A stretch of 64,000 bases of DNA from Metaphire vulgaris (taxonomy: Eukaryota > Annelida > Clitellata > Crassiclitellata > Megascolecidae), in contig CM030868.1 of the NCBI GenBank assembly GCA_018105865.1, positions 4,756,531 to 4,820,530 of the forward strand. Direction: 5' to 3'. Every line of letters starts with the position of its first letter. The stretch's first letter is position 1. The notes under the pieces were generated by a model that saw nothing but the letters and a program-made list of their open reading frames with translations, was not told the DNA's origin and did no database searches. This document shows positions 54,909 to 64,000 of this stretch, in pieces. The position numbers and the translations under genes were made by a program.

Positions 54909-57900
54909 ATGTCGGTGCAGCACAACGCCGCCTCTCCGCTCTACACAGTGGAACAGCTGGAGATGATCAGGCGCCTTAGGAACAGTGGGATCAGCAAAGA
55001 GGACATCATCAATGCATTTAACTCGTTTGACCGCGTTGATCGAGAGCTAGGACCCGTCTACAACATTCCCGTTTCTTTGGTTGGTTAATATTTTTGAATA
55101 GATAGATGTGACTTGTTTGCCTGCATTAATTGTAATATCAATTTACTCTATTAATTAATCCATTTGGTGCTGATGCAATAGCCTTCTGAGATCTGGTAAT
55201 GCCCAGGACCAATTCCTTGATTGTGTGATCCATATATACTTGTTTAAGGCCACATTTGCTGAAAAAAAATTTGAAAGAGGAAGGCATTTTCAATATATAT
55301 AAACACAAATGAAACGTATAATTAAAATTTTGTTTGATTTTAATATAAATTGATCAAATATATTTCTTTAACACTTTATTTTTATTTGAATATTTTATTA
55401 TTTCAATCTTTGATTGGAAACCCTCATGATATGAATGTTCGAGGTTGTTGTCCTGTTGACTCTTTCTGCATGTCACTGTAACGATATGGTTGGTTTCTGT
55501 GTGGTTGTTGTTATTGTGCGAGCACCGTTTTGTAGGCAATTCAGGCACAGGCGCTCCAACTGATGGCGCTTGGTATTGCAAATCCTCAGACCCTTCAGGG
55601 GAACTGTAACCAGCTGGCTGCCAGTCACGCTCATGCAGCCAAGTCCCAGTCAACTTCCGTTGCTGCGCTGGTGGCGCCACCCGGTGCTTCCGTTTCGCCG
55701 GCGACTCCGGTTCTGAAACATTCGATTAGTGGAGCATCAAGCGATGCGGAGCACACCTCAAACTTGATGCAGATGGCAAACAGCATTCTGAAGAACGGGT
55801 TCCAAGATTCAGAGGTTGATTCGAAAGAATTTCTCGAATTCATTAGGTATTAGTATTTCCATGCCATGTCTACACGTTTCAATGTAATGGTTTAGAAATT
55901 CATGCCATACTATCGTAACATTTTTTACACTCTTGATTATATACAGCTTTGTAATTTCTCATTCTATGTCATATTGATAATTTGTTATTGCTTTAGGGCA
56001 GAGGTATTCAACTAAATTTCATGAAGGGCCAAATTTTTGTTATAACAGGTGCCTGAGGACCAGGTGCAAACGTTTTTTAGTTAGCAAAAATATAGTTCAT
56101 AGGTAATAGAAAGCAGGTAATTTGAAAACAAGACATTTTTATATATTTCATATGTATTAGAAAAAAGTTTCGGTATCTTTGCTGGTCATTTCGCAGCCCC
56201 TGGCGGGCAGGATCTGGCCTGTGGGCCGCCAGTTGAATATGCCTGCTTTAGGGTTAAGTTCTTTGCTGATTTTACTTCTGAGAACATTTACACAGAATGG
56301 CTAACATACATTGTTTGGTGTATGATTAGAAATACTTTGATAAATGAATTTATTGCATGAATGATTGCTTGATCATTTTAAGGGGATTGACTCTGCTGTG
56401 CAGAATTTTTGGATGAGGTTTGTAGAGTTGACCTCTTAGAAGTAAAGGTCTACTTCTTTCAATCTTTGTATATTGTCCGATTGAATTTAGAAAGGGTGAT
56501 GCGGTTTGCTGCGAAGAAATCAAAGCCTTTGCTTTGAAACACAGCATAAAGCAGCAACAGATTGCAACTCTAGCAGGTATTGTGAATGAAATTCTTTTAC
56601 TAATTCTGATTTTTTTCTTCAATAATTTTCATTTAGAACTTGAAATTACGTGAAACAGGCTTATAATTTAATTTGTACTCACATTATCACTTCAGGATTA
56701 TGTTTAAGCATTATTAGCATTTCCTAAGTCTAGACTGTGTACAATGGTAGAGTAATAATTGAATACAATGGTAGCAGTCAACTGAATTTGTGATCTCCAT
56801 GATTCAAATATTTTTTATGGTGAAACTTCTTGTCATACTTTGACTCGTTTTACTTCGGTTGAAATGTTTACTGTATTGTATTTTGCTTTTTTTCTGCGTA
56901 TTGATTTATCTTTACAACTACTTATCATTCATATTAGTAGTCATATTTTCTTCAGGAATCTGCCAATCGTATGTGAGCCGATACATGAAGGGCGATATAT
57001 ACGACATGTCTGAGAGAAGTCGGCATGCGATACAGAAGTGGTATCTGGTATACAGAAAGAACCCTGCTGCCATAGGTACAATATTAACATGTATCCATTT
57101 CTGCATATTTAGTTTTGATGTAGGGTACTTGACAATAGATCTCAGAAAGTGTATCTAGTGAAAAGCGATAAGGCAGCTAGAGATAAAAGCTACAGGGCGG
57201 AGCGGAGCGGAGCGGGGGTACGAATGTCATGAGGCGGGGTGGGAGAGGATTCTAACCCCCGCACAGACCTCTAATTGATATAGATCTATGTCCTATTATC
57301 TGTCAGGTTTACTGGCATCACTGCCTGTGTTTTCAGATTTTATGTTTTTATTTTTCTTGCAATTTGTGTTTTCATGCACTTTGGTATAACTTTGGTATAA
57401 CTTTGGTATAACACAAGCACTGTCATCTAAATCTATGTCAAGGACTCAAGGGTATTCGATTAAATTTTATGAAGGACCACATTTTTTAATGACTGGTACC
57501 CAAGGGCCAGGGGCTTTTGAAATTGTTATTTGAGTGTGAGAAAAGAAACAGTTTTTATTATTTTTAAACATTTATTTAGTTACAGAAATACAGTTCATAA
57601 GTAAGTATGGATAGAAAAAAACATGGTTTTTCGTGTAAAAAGACGTTTTAAATCAAAACATTAAAAGAGTATTTGTCGTCGGTCCGCGACAACTGGGTAC
57701 CATGGATTAACGGGAAAAGACGAAAGAGAGAATGGTGTTGATGAATGGAATTATTGTTCTGCAGGGATACAGCAAAGGCTCTTTCAATCTTAAGTCCATG
57801 TAAGCCTGTAGTAACTATTGTATTTACGATCAAAGAAACAGCACTCCTCCCATTAAGAATTTGGTCGGATTTGTAGCCGATGACAGGCTAAAAGAAGACA

Positions 57901-60124
57901 GACGCCAACCTTTGGATTACATAAGTCGTTCTATGTTGTCTGTATGATGTCCTATAGATGTCCTGTTACCCAGTTGGCGGGCCTGAATCGCTGACCCGGT
58001 TGTCTGTATGTGCTATAGATAAACCTGAGCTGCGCATAGAACCGACTGCCTTGTTTTTTTTAGCTGTAGCGTCAAATGCAGCTATGATACTGTTGAGTGC
58101 CACTCCCGGGGGTCAGCAGGCAGCAAAGAAATTCGTCACTCCGAACTCGCTGGACCTCGCCGAGCTGGCGGTAAACGCTGCCGCTGCCTGTTCTGCCGAC
58201 ATCAACTTCCCGCGGCGTGAGAGGTTTGTTTTCCGGCCGAACCACCTGGAAATCCTGGAAAGGTACTTCCTGGATAACAACTACCCGTCTTATAAAACCA
58301 GGGAGGATATCGCCGACGCTTGCAACACGGTCTCGGAAAGAGTGGGTGAGAACCCGAGTTTTATCATCACAGTCATACAACTTTCATATCAAACATTCGT
58401 TATATTTCAAACTGGAAAGTCTTGCCAATGAGTATTAAATGTTTTTATTATTTTCTTTGACCCAGCCCAACCAACCGAAATACATTAAAATTTCTTAAAT
58501 CATTACTTATTTTTTGACACAACTCACCATAAATATGGAAAAGTCTGACCCAACCCAACCTATAGCCTACGATGACGTGGACTAAATGTGATTCTTTTAT
58601 TGAATCAAGAGATCATGTTAGGCCTAATCATGTTCATTTTGTTCACGAAATGCAATGTTAATTTTCTGTTATAGGTTCTTGTATTAGACCTTATATTGTT
58701 ATTAAGATTAAATAGTAATTTATCATTAAATAAATAATCTCTTATGTTTCTCTTTTGCCTTGCTGCAAGATTTTGCTTTTTGAAATTTGTTTTAAAAACG
58801 ATTATAAATGGTTGGTTTGACGTGATCGCGTTGAAATCTACAGTAGAACCTCATTATATCGAAGTTCAAGGGACCGTAATAAATACTTCGATATATCCGA
58901 GGTTTGATATATCCGATTCCTGTATCATTAACACTGTTTTGGCGGGACCGGCGCTCAAACTTCGATATAAACGTGATTTCGATATAAGCGAGTTCGATAT
59001 AACGAGGTTCTACTGTATTTCTTGCTTTGGCACAATGTGTTTTATAAATATTTTTTTCTCTGAAGCCGGAAGAGAATTGAGGGGTCGTGAAAAGGTTACG
59101 GCACAGATCATTTCAAATTGGTTTGCCAAGAAACGCAAGGAACTAAAGAAACTCGCCCGTGAAGGTGACTGAACTGTTAGAGATATTGACAAATGACATC
59201 AAAGCTTGCGTTCTTATTTAACTGGACTGAGAAATAGACCATCAGATTTGTACAAATCTCTTTTTTGACAATGATCTTTGTTTTTTGATAAATTCATTAT
59301 TAGTGGCTTTCTTTGTCTCTGCCTGTCTGTCTGCCTGCATCTCTCTTGTATGAGTAAAGAAGTGAACAAACTGTCCTCGTGTGTAAGGTGGTTACCAATC
59401 TTGTTACAAAATATTTCTAAGACAACATGATTTTTCTGCAGTGTCTTCTCATGTGTAAGAAAATCATGAGTTTTTCACCTTGTTTAAAATCATTTTCTGG
59501 CTCTGTGCATTATTAACCGCTTAACTGGGGATCCCAGATATATCCGTCCATTTTACATTAGTTACATTTAAATACACGGTTAAGGGTTAAGAAAATTTTT
59601 TTATACTGATTAAGAATTTAGAAATTCGATGTCATTAAATATCATGTCGTCGTCTGAACTTTTTTTGTGCCTATTTAGAGGGCTTGATGGATGTCTCCAT
59701 GCTTCCAGTGCGACACCGAGGTTGCCCGTCGCGCCTCTACTCCGAGCTCGCGCTCATGCACCAGTACCGAGGCGAGCTGAACAACGCCGTCACGAGCAGC
59801 GTGCTACAGTCGCCCGAGAGTTCGTCCCGGGATGCGGAGGGTGCCTCTCCGGAACGCCAGCACTCCACCTCGACCCACAGCGGGAGCTCGGAAAAAGGCG
59901 ACGAGTGCGAGAACCGGCCGGGCGGCGACGACGACGCCAACCCGGACGAAGGCGGATCCCTACACTGGTCGGTCGAAATGGCCGCGGTGAACCAGGCTAT
60001 TTTGTCGTTGACGGGACAACAGCCCATAGGAGTGGCGCCCCCCGTGGAGAGAGGCGACCCGGAGGAGGCGCGCCGTCGAGCACTGAACACCCCGCCGCCT
60101 CCGACGCCCGCGGATCTGATGTGA
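54909..60124 (+). CDS. HMBOX1: HMBOX1-type HNF-like homeobox transcription factor
   Basis: Seven exons: 54909-about 55079 (donor unresolved between 55070 and 55083), 55536-55846, 56491-56576, 56956-57075, 58064-58345, 59066-59164 and 59679-60124. All later junction phases agree (2,1,1,1,1). About 504 residues versus about 420 in vertebrates. Exon 1 has the YTVEQLEMIRRLRNSGISK HNF1-like N-terminal motif. Exons 2-4 encode a POU-specific-like domain (EFLEFIRKGDAVCCEEIKAF, QSYVSRYMKGDIYDMSERS, AIQKWY). Exons 5-6 encode an atypical homeodomain (RRERFVFRPNHLEILERYF; WFAKKRKELKKL) with a long loop before helix 3. Exon 7 ends with the C-terminal VEMAAVNQAILSL motif conserved in HMBOX1. Vertebrate HMBOX1/HOT1 binds telomeric TTAGGG repeats and also acts as a repressor; that function here is inferred. 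The exon 7 base composition is GC-rich. Confidence 0.92.
55999..56245 (+). mobile_element. hAT element in HMBOX1 intron 2
   Basis: The ends are CAGAGGTATTCAACTAAAT and AGTTGAATATGCCTG, with exact 8-bp duplication CTTTAGGG (55991-55998, 56246-56253). This end type is widespread in animal hAT elements. A truncated relative (AAGGGTATTCGATTAAAT) starts near 57447 in intron 4. Confidence 0.9.
58453..58570 (+). mobile_element. CCCAACCCAACC repeat, truncated, in HMBOX1 intron 5
   Basis: Related to the complete element at 60719-60948 (CAACTCACCATAAATATGGAA and TCTGACCCAACCCAACC). No ends are preserved. Confidence 0.55.
58851..59015 (+). mobile_element. pogo/Tigger-like MITE in HMBOX1 intron 5
   Basis: The ends CAGTAGAACCTCATTATATCG and CGATATAACGAGGTTCTACTG are a near-perfect inverted repeat, flanked by TA on both sides (58849-58850, 59016-59017). 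It ends only 50 bp before the exon 6 acceptor. Confidence 0.9.
59513..59590 (+). mobile_element. TTAA-flanked MITE family K, copy 3
   Basis: TTAACCGCTTAACTGGGGATC ... CACGGTTAAGGGTTAA in HMBOX1 intron 6, 89 bp before the exon 7 acceptor. Confidence 0.72.
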
Positions 60125-60206
60125 CGGTGCGGTTGGATTTGAGGCAGGGAGTGGAGTGGTCGAGGTGTTTGCGAGTTCTTCCGTCGGTGTTTAGACGTCC
60201 TCTGGC

Positions 60207-60477
60207 CAGAGGCGGATCTAGGGTGTTCGGCGCCCGGGGACAAAGTGTACGTTGGCGCCCCTAACATTGCTGAAAAAAGGTCCTCACATCATCGTTTTCG
60301 GCGCCCCTCAGCTCTCTCTTCATATAGTGCTGACAAACAAAAAAAGTCCTCACGTGTGTTTCTTCTACTTTACTGTGCATTTCACTTACCCAAATATCCA
60401 CTTTTGGCGCCCCCTCACCTCGGCGCCCGGGGACATGTGTACCCCCTGACCATCCCACCCCCCTAGATCCGTCTCTG
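60207..60477 (+). mobile_element. hAT MITE family H in the probable HMBOX1 3' UTR
   Basis: The ends are CAGAGGCGGATCTAGGG and CCCTAGATCCGTCTCTG. Flanks CCTCTGGC and CCTCTGGA match at 7 of 8. Two short motif variants (CTGAAAAAAGGTCCTCAC and TGACAAACAAAAAAAGTCCTC) are at about 60270-60287 and 60331-60351. It starts 83 bp after the stop codon. Confidence 0.87.
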
Positions 60478-60718
60478 CCTCTGGATGTTTAGTTTCGTAG
60501 ATTATGTTCTTGTTAGCAACGGCTTCCCTTGACTTGGGCTCAGTTTGTTTGTTGTGAGTAGCAACTGTTCCTGTTGTAAGGTTTGATATTGCTGTAATGT
60601 TTAGGTGTGAGGTTGTTGATTCTGTTAGGTCAAAGTTCAAGCAACATTTCTGAATCATGTTGCAATCAACCTGGAGTCTGTTTTATAATTATTTTGATTC
60701 ACATTGGACTAATTATAT

Positions 60719-60948
60719 CTGAGATGTCCAGGGTCTATTCTTTTTAGAATCTAATCCGACCCATCAATTCCCCAACCCAACCAGTGCCGGCAATATGGTT
60801 ACTTGGCCCAATCCAACCCACCATAATACATTGGAATTTCTTCAACCATGACTTTATTTTCTGACTCAACTCAACCCACCATACGTATGGTAAAGTCTGA
60901 CCCGACCCAACCAAACCCATAGGTTCACCCAACCCATGGCCATCTCTG
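60719..60948 (+). mobile_element. hAT-like element, CCCAACCCAACC family
   Basis: The ends are CTGAGATGTCC and GGCCATCTCTG. Flanks AATTATAT / AATTATAC match at 7 of 8. The body is rich in CCCAACC and its complement. Confidence 0.72.
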
Positions 60949-61333
60949 AATTATACAAGCTTATGTAGACGAAAATCTGGTTTGGAAAAGCATTGATATA
61001 AAATTTATAAATCAACTTGTGTCAGAGAATCATGGCATGATACATGGGACATGCAAGTTTGCCAAATGGGATTTGAAAGTTTCGGGTTGCTTGTGCAAAG
61101 GAATAGTGAAATTGTATTTGAAAATATTATTTGTGTTTTTGTGGTACACTGATTTGTGGAGATAATGTTGCTGTATTTGAGTTTTTGTGGCACAAATACG
61201 ATAGCACGTGCAGTTTTTGCTGCTTTGAGACAGTTTGTTTTTTCGTTCTCAGAACAAGTCATCGAATAAACAGGGTAGTTATTTAGTGTTTCTTGTACGG
61301 TTCGCGTTTGTGAATTTTTGTATGTGTCCTATT

Positions 61334-61645
61334 CATCATCATCATCATCATCATCATCTTAATTGCTATTTGCCAACTCATTAGTGGCAATAGCTAGTCA
61401 GAAAACATTTCCAGGCCTTTTTGTCAAATGTTAATTTTCCTCCTTCTGCAATTGTCAGTTGTCTTTCTTTAAAATCTTCTTTTATGTTGTCTGTCCATTT
61501 TTCTGGGCCTGCCTCTTTCTTTTTTACCTTCCTTGTATGTGTAGAGTGCTTTTTTGGGAAGTCTCGAGTCTTCCATCCTGTTTACATGTCCATACCATGT
61601 AAGCCTCCTTTTTCTGAGTTTGTCCTTTTGCAGGTTGTCTATTCA
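61334..61645 (-). mobile_element. LINE 3'-end fragment with (GAT)n tail
   Basis: Minus-strand translation gives, across several frames, YGHVNRMEDSRLPKKALY, KERGRPRK and EDFKERQL, the C-terminal blocks of non-LTR reverse transcriptases. It is followed by (GAT)n at 61358-61334 as tail. 5'-truncated, with frameshifts. Confidence 0.78.
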
Positions 61646-61803
61646 AAACTGAGGCAATGTTATGCTGTGCAGCATTATGAAAATAGTCGGTGTCAATTTG
61701 GCAAGACTCTTTGGGAGATTGATTTAGCTCCATCCAGGCTTAGCTTACAGAAACTGTACTTCCAAGCCTTCAGAACGTTCTACACGACACTAGGGAAGAA
61801 TTA

Positions 61804-62090
61804 GGTAAAGGTAAAGGTATGTCCCGTACTCGAGTCCGAGCGTTGGGTTTCGGCGCTTATCTCCAGCCTGGGCAATCAGCGACGTAGGTGGTATAATCCA
61901 TTAATCTGGGGTAGGTTGCCATTACTTTCCCTAGACCCACGTTTTACCTCGCAGCTTAACGCTGCTCCTCAGTTTACCACCGCCCTCTAGCGTGTAAGGC
62001 TGAGTCGGCCTTAGGGCTCCTGCGGGAATTGAACCCGCGACCTTCTGCTCCATCGTCCAGCGTTGTTACCAATCTTCTAGCTTCCCACCC
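61804..62090 (-). mobile_element. tRNA-derived SINE family B, copy 4, full length
   Basis: Exact 12-bp target-site duplication AGGGAAGAATTA (61792-61803, 62091-62102). Read on the minus strand: head GGGTGGGAAGCTAGAAGATTG, box B hairpin GCGGGTTCAATTCCCGC, body TAGAGGGCGGTGGTAAACT, and 3' end ACCTTTACCTTTACC. At 287 bp it is the best reference copy in this window. Confidence 0.92.
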
Positions 62091-62340
62091 AGGGAAGAAT
62101 TATGTGAATGTTATTCTCTGCTTTTCCCAGTTCATTTCCAGCATTTCACATTCTTTACGATTACTTACTTACTTACTTACTTACCAGTCTGCGTGTATTT
62201 TTAATGTTTATCCATACTATTTATTCCAATTTTTGTTAATACTAAACTGCTGTTCAATTTTCTCTTTTGCTTTTTAATTTAAGTTATTGGCTTGTTGGTA
62301 ATCAGTCAACATTCTGATGGCACATATTTGAACTTTTGGT

Positions 62341-62419
62341 TTAAACCCTTAACCGTGTATTTAACTGTAACTCAATGTAAAATGGACGGATATATCCGGG
62401 ATCCCAGTTAAGGGGTTAA
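62341..62419 (-). mobile_element. TTAA-flanked MITE family K, copy 4
   Basis: The reverse of copies 1-3: TTAAACCCTTAACCGTGTA ... CCCAGTTAAGGGGTTAA. Confidence 0.72.
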
Positions 62420-63054
62420 TTGTCATTTGCTATTGTATATTGAGACACTGCAGACAGAGTAAGTCATTCCTTGTTAGTTACTCTTTCTGCTGTCATTCAA
62501 AGTTACTTACTTTTGTTGATTTGTTTACTAGTTGACGGTTGAAAGATCATTGAATGGGCCTCTATTTTGCTAATTTGTCTCAGTTGTGTAAAGTTTTAGT
62601 TGTGGTCTTGAATCTAAAGGATTTGTGGTTAATTTTGAGACATTTGCACGATGATGCAAAATGGTTTGTGGTTCATTGGCTGTATTGATACTGTGAAGCT
62701 TTGTACGTAGTTATTATTTTAGAGCATTTGTTATTTTGCAATCTTGCATTATTCCTTTAGCTTCTGCATCATTTGTATCATTTTTTTCAATCCGTCCACT
62801 TGTTATGAATGTTATTTCTTTTTTCTAATCATGCACAGGTTTACTTGTGGAAATCGTTCTGATATATTTCAATACATGCCAATTCTAGTTTGGCGCATTT
62901 GCAATTTCTTAATAAACAGATGAATTTCTACGCTTATGTTAGTTGCTTTGTGTATATAGCTGTTAATGTTTCATTGCTAAGCAAGATCATAAATGCATTT
63001 CTGTGAGAAAACTCATCTTTGGTATTCATGTGTAATTTGCTGGATCAGTTTGCT
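62420..63054. other. No gene recognised
   Basis: AT-rich unique sequence, probably HMBOX1 downstream region. Confidence 0.4.
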
Positions 63055-63064
63055 GCTGCTGCTG

Positions 63065-63129
<65 letters not shown>

Positions 63130-63204
63130 GCTATTACTATTACTACTGGCTACTAGTACTACTACTACTATTACTACTACTGCTACTACTACTGGCTACT
63201 ATTA

Positions 63205-63237
<33 letters not shown>

Positions 63238-63307
63238 GTGCTACTACTACTACTGCTGCTGCTGGTGCTACTACTACTACTACTACTACTATTACTACTA
63301 CTACTAT
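63055..63307 (+). repeat. Compound (CTG)n(CTA)n(ATT)n microsatellite
   Basis: About 250 bp of CTA units with CTG and ATT interruptions and GGC breaks. The composition resembles the arrays at 1666-1904 and 29387-29780. Confidence 0.94.
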
Positions 63308-64000
63308 TCATCACCCAATATGTCGTATAATTTGTTTTTTGCGTCTTCAGTAGCCACAATATTTTCAAATTATGATGGACCTTTCAAAATGTTTTGGGTA
63401 AGTTTTTCTGATTTTCTGCCAACGGGTCAAATATGCATTTTACTCAATGTATGGAACATCCAGTTGTATTAAAATTGTGTTGAATGCAGCATTTTAATTG
63501 ACGAGTATTTTAAAAAGATAGCATGATTGCCATAATATATACAATGAAAACGGTGCATTTTGTGAACGATATACCATTTATTGCAGTAAGTACCCCTGAT
63601 GCCCCCTTTCAGCCTAACTTATCTGGAGACAGAGGAACATGCTTCAAAATATACAGAAGATGAATAACTGCATTGTACAGTACATATATCACAGATTGCA
63701 CACTTGCCAGAAAGTAGAATTTTTCTTCGGGAATTTCTAATTTAGTACAAACATTGCTATAGTACTTGAACAGTGTGTGTGCACTGTGCATTGAAGTAAA
63801 AGTCTTTTAAAACAGACTTTCTTTCCGGATCCGTTTGAGTACCGGTACCTCCTCCCCTCAACGTCCTTCAAGTACCCCAAGGTGTGTGTACCCCAGTTAA
63901 GAATCACTGATTCATTGGCTTATATACGGTAAATCGAAATGCCAAATTGATATTTATTTATGTTATTAGTTAAGTAATTTCAACTACTGCCTCATAAATG
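63308..64000. other. Right-edge sequence, no supported gene
   Basis: A 45-bp stretch at 63352-63396 lies between an acceptor-like TCTTCAG and a donor-like GTAAGTTT but has no recognisable coding content. Confidence 0.35.

Noticed and set aside
63352..63396. Short internal exon
   Set aside because: Acceptor- and donor-like signals alone are expected by chance, and the 45 bp have no coding match.

Overview
This window looks like nuclear DNA of an animal, most likely a marine invertebrate. The genes are split by GT-AG introns, intergenic space is large and AT-rich, and short transposons, tRNA-derived SINEs, non-LTR retrotransposon fragments and very long microsatellites make up much of the rest. 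The species cannot be named from sequence alone. The palindrome TAGGCCTA is strikingly common from about 17 kb onward.

Five protein genes can be supported. (1) A membrane-associated RING-CH (MARCH) E3 ligase on + (7355-11057, three exons, the middle one only 84 bp). (2) A single-exon DUF229 / alkaline-phosphatase-fold type II membrane protein on - (18925-20838). (3) A somatostatin/allatostatin-C-receptor-like GPCR on - (31242-33743, two exons) with long polyglycine insertions. (4) A LEPROT/Vps55-family four-helix endosomal protein on - (50364-53017, four exons, including a 32-bp first coding exon). (5) An HMBOX1-type homeobox gene on + (about 54909-60124, seven exons). These are unrelated single genes, not an operon or cluster. 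The splice junctions were found by reading frame and phase, and all agree except the first donor of HMBOX1.

The rest is a dense archive of non-autonomous DNA transposons. At least a dozen short families have CAGNG...CNCTG-type ends, and most of them show 8-bp target-site duplications (hAT type). The commonest, TIR CAGTGGCGGCTC, has eight copies here. Other families have 3-bp duplications, TTAA ends (piggyBac-like) or TA ends (pogo/Tc1-like). Several are nested, up to three deep at 15.8-16.3 kb. tRNA-derived SINEs occur at 31.9, 32.4, 51.4 and 61.8 kb, and a second SINE tail at 17.5, 26.5 and 48.3 kb. LINE 3' ends lie at 4.5, 39.2-40.2, 43.4 and 61.4 kb. Several microsatellites begin exactly at the 3' end of a retroposon.

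The most unusual signal is a motif of about 20 bp, consensus GACCTTTTTTGCTTGTCAG, often preceded by GAT and found on either strand. It sits inside at least ten otherwise different transposon families, including families with different target-site duplication lengths. No CRISPR array, bacterial operon, rRNA or convincing functional tRNA gene was found.
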